Shown here piece after piece: positions 26,131-37,819 of a stretch of DNA of 64,000 bases (its first letter is position 1; each line of letters opens with the position of its first letter). Below the pieces are notes generated by a model, which worked only from the letters and a program-made list of their open reading frames with translations, did no database searches and was not told the origin of the DNA. Source of the stretch: Anopheles merus (Eukaryota > Arthropoda > Insecta > Diptera > Culicidae); assembly GCF_017562075.2 (NCBI RefSeq), contig NC_054083.1:41895255-41959254 (forward strand), written 5' to 3'. The position numbers and the translations under genes were made by a program.

Positions 26131-29100
26131 TCATCCCTTAATTAATCTATTTTTATGCACTGTACTTAGTTTGTTTGTATTTGTATTCTTTATTGTACAG
26201 TTAACATTATCTAACTTTACTACTATGTACGGTCCTAAGTATATCGGATCTAATTTTTTTTCTATTTTCGTTTTTTAGATAAACCGCATCTCCTATTTTT
26301 AAGATAAGGGGGTTTACATTACTATTTGCTCTAATCTGTCTTCTTTCTTTTTGCTCAATTAAATTTTTACGCGCTATTTCGTTTGATTTTTGCAATTTGA
26401 ATTTAATTTCATTAAAATATGCATCATAATTGTATACTGGTTCAATATTACCATGGCATAAATCTTGGGGAAGAATTGCTTTTTTTCCAAATATTAATTC
26501 GTATGGGCTATAGTTCGTATCTGTATGAGGTGTTGTGTTATAATTAAATTCGTAAAATTTTAGCCAATCATCCCAATTGTCACCATGCTCATTTGTAAAT
26601 GCTCTTAAGTATTCATTGAGTGTTCTGTGGTTTCTTTCCAAGGAACCTATGGTTTCTGGGTGATAGGCAGTGGCAAAAGTCTGCTTGATCCCCAGCAACT
26701 CCGCTACCTTTTTTAATACCTCGTTATTGTATTCAAGGCCTTGATCCGATTTCATCTCAAGAAACCTCCCGTATTTTAATATGCAGTTCTCAACCATGGC
26801 CCTAGCTATCGTGTTCGCTTCTTTATTTTCTGTTGGAATAAGAACAATGTATTTCGAGAGTTCACATTGCATTGTAACGATGTATCTATGATTTTTATTG
26901 GTTTTCGGCAAGGGACCCACTGTGTCTATACAGACTACTTCGAAAGGCTTTAAAGGTGTAGTCGTAACAGCACTTTTTTCTTTTGTATGTCTTACGATTT
27001 TGTTCACTTTGCATACTTTGCAGCCTCTAACGTAATTTTTAATTTCTTCCTTCATATTCTTCCATTTATATTTTTCTCTAATTTTGAGGTATAATCGATA
27101 CTGTCCGACATGTCCTCCCGAAGGTGACATGTGATAGTTTTCTAAAATATTTGCTATTTCCTCCTTTTTTGAAATCCATTTTGGTGGAATAAAAGCAATG
27201 ATCTCTAAACCGGAAATGGCATTATCTGCGATTTCCTTTATGGTGTAAAAAGAGTATTGCCTGAATAGGGGATCTTCTAATGAAATTGCAATTTTGTCAC
27301 GATTGTATTCTTTTGCTATTTGTTGTACTTTTAGAAGAGCAGACTCTAGCGCCTGACTTCCATCTTCATAACAATGAATTGTTGTATTTCCTAACTCCTT
27401 GTTGTAATTATTATTGAAAACTGTTATTTTGATTTTGCCATATTCTGTTTTTGACAGGATTTTCAAAAGTTTGTTTACTTCTGTTGGGTTTTCTGTTTGC
27501 CAAAGTGTAGGTTTAGTTATGGAATCTTTTTCATCTTCGTTTAATTCTGGAGGAGGCTTGAAATTGTTCAGTCTTGTCATTGCTCTTGTTTTCACTGCTA
27601 GTAGTGATTTATCATTTGTTTCGTTTGCATTATTCTTTTGCATAAGCTTCAACTTGTCTGAATCAATGACAATTCTCGATAGTGCGTCAGCTCCTGTGTT
27701 CGTTTTTCCTTGCACAAATTCCACTTCAAAATCAAATTCCTCCAGGTCTAACCTCATGCGTGTTAGTTTTGAAGTAGGATTTTTCATGTTGAATAGATAT
27801 ACCAATGGTCTGTGGTCGGTTCGTACTTTAAACTTTTTTCCAAAAATATAAGGTTTGAAATAATTTACTGCCCAATGTATTGCTGTTAGCTCTTTTTCTA
27901 TAGTCGGTTTAGATTTCTCTCCTTTAGTAAAACTTTTACTCGCGTATGCAATAGGTAGGTCATTACCATCTGTTTTCTGCGATAAGATAGCGCCACATGC
28001 TACATCGGACGCATCAGTAGTAATGATAAACTCTTTCTCAAAGTTTGGGTACTGTAATATAGTTGGTGATACAAGGCTTCTTCTAAGAGTGTCGAAAGCA
28101 TGCTGACATTCATTAGACCACGTGAATGTAGCTCCTTTCTTTAGTAAATTATTTAACGGTCTTACCAATTCAGCAAAATTTTTAACGAACTTGCGATAGT
28201 AATTGCAGAACGCTACAAACCTTCTAACTTCATCCACATTTATTGGTACTGGGTATTTTTTTATCGTTTCGAACTTGGACTCATCGGGATATATGCCTTT
28301 ATCTGTTATTTTGTGACCTAAATAGGTTACATTGTTTTGGAAAAATTTACATTTCTCTGGATTTAGCTTCAAGTTATAATTTCTTAGCCTGTTAAATACT
28401 TTCATTAAGTTTTCTAGATGATGTTGCATTGTGCAACCCGTTATAATAATATCATCTATGTAAACAAAAGCACTCTCCGGAGTAAGTCCCGCCATTGCTA
28501 TCGTTATCATCCGTTGAAAGCTATTAGGGCTTATATTCAGCCCAAAAGGGAGTCTTGTAAATTGATAATGGCCTGAAGAAGTTGAGAAAGCAGTATATTT
28601 TCTAGAGTTCTTGTGTAAAGGTATCTGGTGAAACCCGGACATAAGGTCCAAAGTAGTAAAATATTTTGCTCTTCCTAATTGGTCTAATATATCATCGATT
28701 CTAGGTAGTGGGAACTTATCAGGCATTATTTTTTTATTCAACTGCCTGTAGTCTACTACCAATCTCCATTTTTTTTCGTTATCTCCAGATTTTTTTGGTA
28801 CCAATAAAATTGGTGAATTATATGGAGAAACCGAATGCTCTATTATGTTATTTTTAAGCATTTTATCAACCTGATTTTTTATCTCGTCACTTTGAGAATA
28901 TATTTGCTTATAATTCGGAATGTAACATGGTACGTTATCTTTCAATTGTATCGATTGCTCGTAAAAATTATTAATTGGGATTTGATCATTATCGGTGCAG
29001 AAAATATCGTGGTACTCGGATAATATTTTTTCTAAATGAGGGATTATATATTTAGGAACATTCTGACTATCGATTTTGCTCAATAATGTTTTTATTTTAG

Positions 29101-29299
29101 ATTCATTTGCTTTAGTGCTTTTAAATTTTAAATTTTTCTGAATATAATTTTTCAGCGGGTCAATCTGTGGTTTAAATGAATCTTTTTCAATATACACATT
29201 GCTTTCAGTGGTGTTTACAAATTTTACATATTGGTTTTGTTTTGATACCACAGAGTTGCCACAAAATACTCCTGGTAATATTTCGCTCGCAAGGACAAT
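26131..29299 (-). pseudogene. Gypsy pol fragment (RT, RNase H, integrase), truncated
   Basis: A minus-strand frame of 1014 codons (26207-29251) holds RT (LDLMSGFHQ, YIDD), RNase H (TTDASDVACGAI, GADALSR) and integrase (HHCC near CKVCKVNK; catalytic residues in CIDTVG, KSDQG and the Glu of SLERNHR). Unlike the other copy it reads intact through the RT start (VPKKSGDNEKK). Near 26253 an eight-T run, one base longer than in the other copy, shifts the integrase C-terminus out of frame. The 5' end is cut by the duplication junction. Confidence 0.9.
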
Positions 29300-29311
29300 C
29301 TACAGATTGTC
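29294..29311. other. Duplication junction with 18-bp quasi-palindrome
   Basis: GACAATCT, two bases (AC), then AGATTGTC: perfect 8-bp inverted arms. The first six to seven bases belong to the gypsy end of copy 1; the following 16 bases (29300-29315) match neither flank and are filler before copy 2 begins at 29316. Such inverted filler is typical of snap-back templated repair synthesis. Confidence 0.85.
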
Positions 29312-32300
29312 ACAGAAGGCAGATCGGTTCGCTGGTTGATAGTTAGCCGAATGGGAATGCATCAGTCGAAATGGTGTAGGGTGTGGGGAAGAATGGTTGC
29401 ATCTCGTTGCACAAATCTCCAAGGGTTTTGTGCCATTTTTTCGTCGAGTTATGCTTGCGGCTTGTTTCTTCTTCGCATGATTGTACCTTCGTTCGTGTGC
29501 TGTATCTACCAGTGCTGCATCTGCAGTGGAGAGGACCGAAACAAAGAGCAACAGCGAAGGGAAATAGTAATTTGAATTGGCAGCGGTAGCATATTCGCTA
29601 CACATCCTCGAACATTTCGACCAGCAACCGATAACCTGGCCTTCATCGTTTCAGCGATATTTTGGGTTGAGGGGTTTTTTTTGCGTGTGGGAAACGATGG
29701 AGTGAGATGAACGGAGCTTCTTTTGCAAACGGAGCAGATGGATGGAAAGAAAACTGTAAAAATGGCGATCAAGGGGGCGAAAAAATCCTCTCCTATGGGT
29801 GGCTGCATTGTGGGGCTTGTTGCAGCCAAATGGTGGTCATAAATATTGTCGGTTTTTCACTGATGGGAAGAAGAAGAAGAGACTTTTTTATGTCTTTTCA
29901 TCACAGAAATTGAATCAAATTGTACATAAATTTAGGTTAATTTACTGCAAAAATTATTGTTATGACATGCTAGTATGACACAAACAATAATTGAGTTAAA
30001 TAGAATAAAATAGTCTGGAAAGTCTCGCATTAGTAATGGTTAACAAATTGAAAGACTTTTAATATACGTTAAGGTCTTTTTTTAAATTATTTAAAAAAAT
30101 ATTGTAAGGGCCCAACCAGCCTGAGCCCACAACTAATTTCCTTGCAATATCCTACAAGAGAAACATATTGCATACTTTCAGGCGCTTTGATGAGCGCGTT
30201 GCAAATCGAAGGAAAATGTAAGCCTTTGCCTCCGATGTCTACGTTTTCATTAGAAAAAGGGACTAAATATAAAATAATACACCATGCTACAAGTTCTAAA
30301 ATTTTAGCGAATCAGAATTAAGTCAGTTTTGTTTTAAATTTATGTAAATCATTATTAAATGCTTATGTCTCCCTTTTTTTCTGTGAAATTAGTGATCTGT
30401 TGATGTAAAACATGAATTTGTGAACCATTTTCCTCAACGCACAAAATGCAAGAAGGCGATAAAGTTCAGCTTTTTTTGGGCACCAAGCTTAGCCATTCGC
30501 TCACCAGTGTGCAGCAGTAAGCTTATGCAGCTTGTCTGCCCTACCGTAACCCCACCCTTACGTTGCAAGCTTGTCCGCACAATCTGTTTGCTTTCTTTTT
30601 CGAATAACGTTTTTTTGTGTATGTGTGTGTATGTGTGTGTGCGAAATGTGTATTCTTAACCATTTGCACAGACACAGGTTCTGGAGGTTCGTACACAAGG
30701 GACCGCTGCTTCCTGCAAGAAGCAGCATGGGTTTAATCGCATTCTTTACCATTGCTCGGTGTGCGCAGTACCGCTGCTGTTGCTGTTTGCTTACTAATGC
30801 CTGCCAACGGCAACATAACCTACCGCAAGCACGGCTCATCCCGAGTATTGTCGAGTGTTGCGTGTACGCTCGACTTCATCCTGGTTGAAATGTTCCCTTT
30901 TGTGTGTGTGTGTGCAGGGAAATTTACTATCAGACACCGGAAAGCAGCAGTAAAGAGCAGTTATGCTTATGCAGTTTGGTTGCATTTGCTTCGTAGCAAG
31001 CGGTTTTGAAGGGCTTTTTTTAGAAACCGAGTGTTTTTCTTCATCTTCCCTCCTTCAAAAAAGAAAAATTCCATTCGTTTATTGGATTTGCATTCGTATC
31101 GAACGAATTGGAAACGAACGATAGCTGATACACAAGAGCTGAAGCAGAAGCATAGCATTCTTTTTTTTTGTTGGTGTGTGGCAGACACATTTTCCATTTG
31201 CCAATAACAAAAAACGAAAATCCCTCCTGTCCGGACTGGCCATTTTTGCGGCCATTTAGTGCAGAGCGTTACTGTTACTTTTTTGTGTGCCGTTTTCCGC
31301 AGAATTAGGAAGCCCTTTTTTGTTGGACGATGGCTGCTGCAGTACAACTCTCGTGCCACTGGTTTGTTGTGCATCCCCGTGCTGCAGGAGCTGCGTTTAT
31401 GAGGCAGAAAAGGTTTTAAGATGCAGACAGAACCATGCGACAGAAGCAAGTTAGTAAAGAAATGGAGAGAAAATGGAAGACTAGCCCAAGAAGGAAGAGC
31501 GAGAGAAATGGTTGCAACGGTTTGTAGGCATATATTGGGCTCGTAGCGTGTCGATTGAAATGCAATTATAAGTGTTTCGGTTTCCATCTTTCACACGCTT
31601 GAAGATAACTAAAAAAAAACGATTGAGCTCTTTTTTTTGCACAAGTCTGTGAGGATCACTCTTTACCGCATTTTTGGGGTTTTTTTTTTCACTCTCTCAC
31701 ATTGCTAGAAATACCACAATAACCTGTCGGCTCAAATTTGCATGCATTCGCCGGTCTGTGGCTGTGGTGCATCATCGGCTAATTGATAACACATGTGAGA
31801 AGGGATAATTGGATCCGGTTTTAGGTGGAACGGCTTTGCTCATCTTTCGTTTCCATGTACAGCTTGAAATTTCAAACCCAGAAAGCTTATTCGATCGGAA
31901 AAACTTTCCAGTGTTCTGAAAGGGAGATGTACTGCCTGGTCAATTAGGATGCTCTTTATTACAAGCTACTGCCGTAAAGGGAACTGCACGAGAAGAACTA
32001 TCTTAAAATAGCTTCCAACCTGAAGGGCCGAGTTCAAGCCGTTTCCTTGTTCATTATTTCCTACCGACACGGACGCTGCAACACTGCTTCGAACACTACT
32101 AATTGAGGCGGTACTTTTCGTCTTAAGGAGTCTTCCCAGTAACCTCGTACCAGTAAACTCTTACGCAGGGGACATGCATTCGATCGATGCAACATTGTAC
32201 TGGGGGGGTCTTGTTTCATTTGCAACTTTTACATTCGATAGCTAAACTTCCATCGAAAGTTGGTTTCGAATTTGATGATGCCTACGCCCCACACCGCGCA

Positions 32301-33106
32301 GGAAGGCACACGCACAAGGGCAACGATTGGGATTGGTTTGGCAGGCGCACCGCGAACGCAACACCCAAGTAGAAGTCATTAAACTAGCAGAGTATCATTT
32401 CAAGAGCGGCTTACCACCGGTGGGTGGGTGGTGCACCGTGGGGGGGGGGGAGAAAACTAATTAACAACTTTTATACCTTTTACATTCAGAAAGACTTTGA
32501 ATTACGATGCTGTCGCTCGTGTCCTCTGGTGAACATTTCCATCCTCTAATGTGGCCGTTTCCCGGTTCCAGATCTCTGTCTAGTTTCTTGCAAACAGTGA
32601 AACCAATGTAGGATGTGCATGCACCAGCCAAACATGACTCCTTCAAAAGTGCATCTCACATCTTGGGCTATCAAATCATCTTCAACAACTTTCGAGCAGG
32701 TAGGGGTAGAGGTTCGGTGTGGGCTGCGGGCACGAGGTGAAACCTCAGTCAAGTTCAAAGAACTCGTTCGCCTGGAACGGCAATCAAAAGTTTACAAACA
32801 TACCGCGGCACACGGGCTAGGCTCGCCTGGCGGTGGGCGGGATGGTGTTCACATGAACACAAACATACACACGCATACACAGCGGCTTGCAGAAGTTGTG
32901 AACGAGTCCGACATCTTCCGCAAGACCTCTTTTGCACGAGTGCTTTCGGAAACAAATTTGTAACCGTACAGTTTCTTAAGCCCCACACAACACGGGATGG
33001 CGGTGAAATGTATGCAAAAAGCTTAGCGCCTAACGATCTACCTGACATTGTACAGGTTATGGGCAAACGGTAACGATTACCCCTGGATGGTTTGTGCAAA
33101 GCGCCT

Positions 33107-33199
33107 GAAGGTATGCAATTTGTGTTACTAATGGTAATTTTTAAATAATTCGTGGTAGTTGTAGTACCTGTACCTGATACATGCTACCAAAATGAAATA
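33107..33199. repeat. 93-bp target-site duplication, left of the RTE element
   Basis: Identical to 43366-43458 on the other side of the RTE element. Bases before it differ (T versus A) and bases after belong to RTE on the left and to intron on the right, which fixes the duplication at 93 bases. Confidence 0.92.
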
Positions 33200-33654
33200 C
33201 TTACTTTACTTATCCGGCACTACAACCGCTTTGCGGTCTTGGCCTGCCTCAGGAGTGTCCGAAACCGCTCACGGTCTCGCGCCTTCGTCTGCCAGTCCGT
33301 TATCCCGGCCTTAATGGCGGACGCCTCCACGCCATCTTGCCACCTCAATTTGGGCCTACCACGCCTCCTCTGTCCTTGTGGACGGCCTAAAAAGACTTTA
33401 CGGGCTGGGTCGTCCGTTTCCATGCGTATAACATGGCCAGCCCACCGGAGCCTGGCGAGCTTTATACGCTGTACGACAGTGAGGTCGCCGTACATCTCGT
33501 ATAGCTCGTCATTATAGCGGCTCCTCCATTGTCCTTCCACACATACGGGGCCAAGTATCCTTCTGAGCATCTTCCTCTCGAACGCGGCTAAGAGGGTTTC
33601 GTCAGATTTGGACAGTGTCCATGTCTCAGAGGCGTATGTGAGTACTGGTACTAT
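33200..33654 (-). mobile_element. RTE element, 3' part (separated from the rest by gypsy)
   Basis: Encodes the last ~140 codons of the RTE ORF: the region following the RT domain (VLTYASETW) and the C-terminal RTE domain with WAGHVIRM and RGRPKLRWQD, then a stop and a short AAGTA-type 3' tail at the 33200 end. The reading frame is continuous with that of 40497-43251 across the CTAT duplication. The open frame starting at the internal Met runs 33220-33570. Confidence 0.92.
33651..33654. repeat. Gypsy target-site duplication CTAT (left)
   Basis: Pairs with 40494-40497. The uninterrupted RTE copy at the window start has a single CTAT here (216-219). Confidence 0.92.
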
Positions 33655-34078
33655 TGTGGTGATATGAAATCTTCTAACTACCCAAAAGAATAATGTGGCT
33701 TGAATTTGTGTAGTTACTTGGAGTTTATTTCTTCTATGTTAACTCGGGCAGCGTTTCCTCTTAGATCGGACTTTTGTTAATCATCCTAAACCTCAACTTA
33801 TCCTTAATTTATACTCACTCGTTCGCGCCAAAATTCCTTAATCCTATTCCTCATTGGCTAATCCTAATTATCGCCTATTTTACTATTTCCTATTTCCTAT
33901 CTTATGCTATTCTATTCTATCCTACGTGTAACCTTAATTGTAGATGTATGTGTGTAAATATATATATGCATAATAAAAATCTAACTATGTGTATGTGTGT
34001 AAGTGTATATGTGTATAATTTAAACCTAGCTAGCTATAATTATTCTGCGCGCGTTTTGCCTATCTTGCAGGCGCTACA
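33655..34078 (-). repeat. Gypsy 3' LTR
   Basis: 424 bases, sense orientation TGTAGCGCC ... CACCACA. The C-rich strand of the polypurine tract abuts it. Confidence 0.94.
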
Positions 34079-34090
34079 CCTCCCCCCTTT
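34079..34090 (-). promoter_or_regulatory. Polypurine tract
   Basis: Minus-strand AAAGGGGGGAGG directly upstream of the 3' LTR; plus-strand DNA synthesis primer site. Duplicate at 26097-26108. Confidence 0.88.
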
Positions 34091-34112
34091 AGAAATGAAA
34101 AGCGTATGCTTT

Positions 34113-37100
34113 TCATCCCTTAATTAATCTATTTTTATGCACTGTACTTAGTTTGTTTGTATTTGTATTCTTTATTGTACAGTTAACATTATCTAACTTT
34201 ACTACTATGTACGGTCCTAAGTATATCGGATCTAATTTTTTTCTATTTTCGTTTTTTAGATAAACCGCATCTCCTATTTTTAAGATAAGGGGGTTTACAT
34301 TACTATTTGCTCTAATCTGTCTTCTTTCTTTTTGCTCAATTAAATTTTTACGCGCTATTTCGTTTGATTTTTGCAATTTGAATTTAATTTCATTAAAATA
34401 TGCATCATAATTGTATACTGGTTCAATATTACCATGGCATAAATCTTGGGGAAGAATTGCTTTTTTTCCAAATATTAATTCGTATGGGCTATAGTTCGTA
34501 TCTGTATGAGGTGTTGTGTTATAATTAAATTCGTAAAATTTTAGCCAATCATCCCAATTGTCACCATGCTCATTTGTAAATGCTCTTAAGTATTCATTGA
34601 GTGTTCTGTGGTTTCTTTCCAAGGAACCTATGGTTTCTGGGTGATAGGCAGTGGCAAAAGTCTGCTTGATCCCCAGCAACTCCGCTACCTTTTTTAATAC
34701 CTCGTTATTGTATTCAAGGCCTTGATCCGATTTCATCTCAAGAAACCTCCCGTATTTTAATATGCAGTTCTCAACCATGGCCCTAGCTATCGTGTTCGCT
34801 TCTTTATTTTCTGTTGGAATAAGAACAATGTATTTCGAGAGTTCACATTGCATTGTAACGATGTATCTATGATTTTTATTGGTTTTCGGCAAGGGACCCA
34901 CTGTGTCTATACAGACTACTTCGAAAGGCTTTAAAGGTGTAGTCGTAACAGCACTTTTTTCTTTTGTATGTCTTACGATTTTGTTCACTTTGCATACTTT
35001 GCAGCCTCTAACGTAATTTTTAATTTCTTCCTTCATATTCTTCCATTTATATTTTTCTCTAATTTTGAGGTATAATCGATACTGTCCGACATGTCCTCCC
35101 GAAGGTGACATGTGATAGTTTTCTAAAATATTTGCTATTTCCTCCTTTTTTGAAATCCATTTTGGTGGAATAAAAGCAATGATCTCTAAACCGGAAATGG
35201 CATTATCTGCGATTTCCTTTATGGTGTAAAAAGAGTATTGCCTGAATAGGGGATCTTCTAATGAAATTGCAATTTTGTCACGATTGTATTCTTTTGCTAT
35301 TTGTTGTACTTTTAGAAGAGCAGACTCTAGCGCCTGACTTCCATCTTCATAACAATGAATTGTTGTATTTCCTAACTCCTTGTTGTAATTATTATTGAAA
35401 ACTGTTATTTTGATTTTGCCATATTCTGTTTTTGACAGGATTTTCAAAAGTTTGTTTACTTCTGTTGGGTTTTCTGTTTGCCAAAGTGTAGGTTTAGTTA
35501 TGGAATCTTTTTCATCTTCGTTTAATTCTGGAGGAGGCTTGAAATTGTTCAGTCTTGTCATTGCTCTTGTTTTCACTGCTAGTAGTGATTTATCATTTGT
35601 TTCGTTTGCATTATTCTTTTGCATAAGCTTCAACTTGTCTGAATCAATGACAATTCTCGATAGTGCGTCAGCTCCTGTGTTCGTTTTTCCTTGCACAAAT
35701 TCCACTTCAAAATCAAATTCCTCCAGGTCTAACCTCATGCGTGTTAGTTTTGAAGTAGGATTTTTCATGTTGAATAGATATACCAATGGTCTGTGGTCGG
35801 TTCGTACTTTAAACTTTTTTCCAAAAATATAAGGTTTGAAATAATTTACTGCCCAATGTATTGCTGTTAGCTCTTTTTCTATAGTCGGTTTAGATTTCTC
35901 TCCTTTAGTAAAACTTTTACTCGCGTATGCAATAGGTAGGTCATTACCATCTGTTTTCTGCGATAAGATAGCGCCACATGCTACATCGGACGCATCAGTA
36001 GTAATGATAAACTCTTTCTCAAAGTTTGGGTACTGTAATATAGTTGGTGATACAAGGCTTCTTCTAAGAGTGTCGAAAGCATGCTGACATTCATTAGACC
36101 ACGTGAATGTAGCTCCTTTCTTTAGTAAATTATTTAACGGTCTTACCAATTCAGCAAAATTTTTAACGAACTTGCGATAGTAATTGCAGAACGCTACAAA
36201 CCTTCTAACTTCATCCACATTTATTGGTACTGGGTATTTTTTTATCGTTTCGAACTTGGACTCATCGGGATATATGCCTTTATCTGTTATTTTGTGACCT
36301 AAATAGGTTACATTGTTTTGGAAAAATTTACATTTCTCTGGATTTAGCTTCAAGTTATAATTTCTTAGCCTGTTAAATACTTTCATTAAGTTTTCTAGAT
36401 GATGTTGCATTGTGCAACCCGTTATAATAATATCATCTATGTAAACAAAAGCACTCTCCGGAGTAAGTCCCGCCATTGCTATCGTTATCATCCGTTGAAA
36501 GCTATTAGGGCTTATATTCAGCCCAAAAGGGAGTCTTGTAAATTGATAATGGCCTGAAGAAGTTGAGAAAGCAGTATATTTTCTAGAGTTCTTGTGTAAA
36601 GGTATCTGGTGAAACCCGGACATAAGGTCCAAAGTAGTAAAATATTTTGCTCTTCCTAATTGGTCTAATATATCATCGATTCTAGGTAGTGGGAACTTAT
36701 CAGGCATTATTTTTTTATTCAACTGCCTGTAGTCTACTACCAATCTCCATTTTTTTTCGTTATCTCCATTTTTTTTGGTACCAATAAAATTGGTGAATTA
36801 TATGGAGAAACCGAATGCTCTATTATGTTATTTTTAAGCATTTTATCAACCTGATTTTTTATCTCGTCACTTTGAGAATATATTTGCTTATAATTCGGAA
36901 TGTAACATGGTACGTTATCTTTCAATTGTATCGATTGCTCGTAAAAATTATTAATTGGGATTTGATCATTATCGGTGCAGAAAATATCGTGGTACTCGGA
37001 TAATATTTTTTCTAAATGAGGGATTATATATTTAGGAACATTCTGACTATCGATTTTGCTCAATAATGTTTTTATTTTAGATTCATTTGCTTTAGTGCTT

Positions 37101-37819
37101 TTAAATTTTAAATTTTTCTGAATATAATTTTTCAGCGGGTCAATCTGTGGTTTAAATGAATCTTTTTCAATATACACATTGCTTTCAGTGGTGTTTACAA
37201 ATTTTACATATTGGTTTTGTTTTGATACCACAGAGTTGCCACAAAATACTCCTGGTAATATTTCGCTCGCAAGGACAATAGAGTCTTCAACGAGGTCGGG
37301 CAAATTTATCTTTCGGATAACCTCACTGCGTAGAGGCAATATGAAACCATCATTGATACTATCTTCAATAGGGTGGCTGATTGTAACACCGTAACAATTG
37401 AAATTTAAAAGCCAGTGCTCATAATCTATAACACATCTATGTTTAGTGAAAAAATCTCTTCCCAAAATACCATCCGCTGTGATATCTATTTCTGCAGGAA
37501 TGATATGAAAAGTGTGGTTAATAGAAGCATTTCCGAATGTTATATTAGTGCTAGTAGTTGCTAATGTTGATACCGATTCGGTTGTTATGCCTGTTAAGTT
37601 TATCCTATTTTGCGCGTAGACTTGCTGTGTTGGTTTTATTTTATCAACTTTGAACAATGACACGTCTGCTCCCGTGTCGATAATTAATATGCTTATTTCA
37701 CCCATTGCCATTTCTACTTTAATTTTGATAAAGTTATTAGCATTTAAGTTTATCGCTAATGTTGACCATCGTTTGTAGGTTGAATGATTTCTTCTAACGC
37801 CTGTGGTACCCCTAAAAAA
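34113..37819 (-). CDS. Gypsy pol: retropepsin, RT, RNase H, integrase; one frameshift
   Basis: Expressed as a −1 extension of gag from the slip site at 37813-37819. Retropepsin active site IIDTGADVS lies just after the overlap (frame 36737-37711). RT has TLDLMSGFHQ and the catalytic YIDD (residues 101-104 of frame 34113-36743). RNase H: TTDASD; GADALSR. Integrase: zinc-binding His/Cys, DTVG, SDQG, and Glu in GSLERNHR; its C-terminus (LDPIYLGPY) is normal here. A one-base loss near 36770 (eight-T run) breaks the frame at the RT N-terminus; the duplicated copy lacks this change, so sequencing error is likely. Confidence 0.92.

Larger units (their letters stand above)
21335..29299. repeat. Tandem duplication, copy 1 (~7.97 kb)
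   Basis: Matches 29316-37279 base for base except for a handful of differences. Offset shifts only between 7980 and 7982. It carries host intron (21335-25217), the RTE 3' fragment (25218-25672) and the 3' half of the gypsy element (25673-29299). The differences I found (near 21690, 22330, 22625, 22858, 23527, 23690, 26255, 28785) are nearly all one-base changes in homopolymers. This could be a recent duplication or two haplotypes joined in assembly. Confidence 0.93.
25673..29299 (-). mobile_element. Ty3/gypsy retrotransposon, 3' half only (duplicated fragment)
   Basis: Copy of 33655-37279: 3' LTR (25673-26096), polypurine tract (26097-26108) and pol from the retropepsin end through integrase. 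Its 5' part is missing because the duplication junction falls at 29299 inside pol; it therefore lacks gag, PBS and the 5' LTR. Confidence 0.92.
29316..37279. repeat. Tandem duplication, copy 2 (~7.96 kb)
   Basis: Direct repeat of 21335-29299. At 37279 the match ends and the gypsy element continues into its gag and 5' LTR, so this copy is continuous with the complete element and represents the original arrangement on its right side. Intron DNA at 29316-33106 is the second copy of the host segment and holds nothing coding. Confidence 0.93.

Noticed and set aside
27414..27851. 145-codon + strand ORF, repeated at 35395-35832
   Set aside because: Antisense shadow of gypsy pol.
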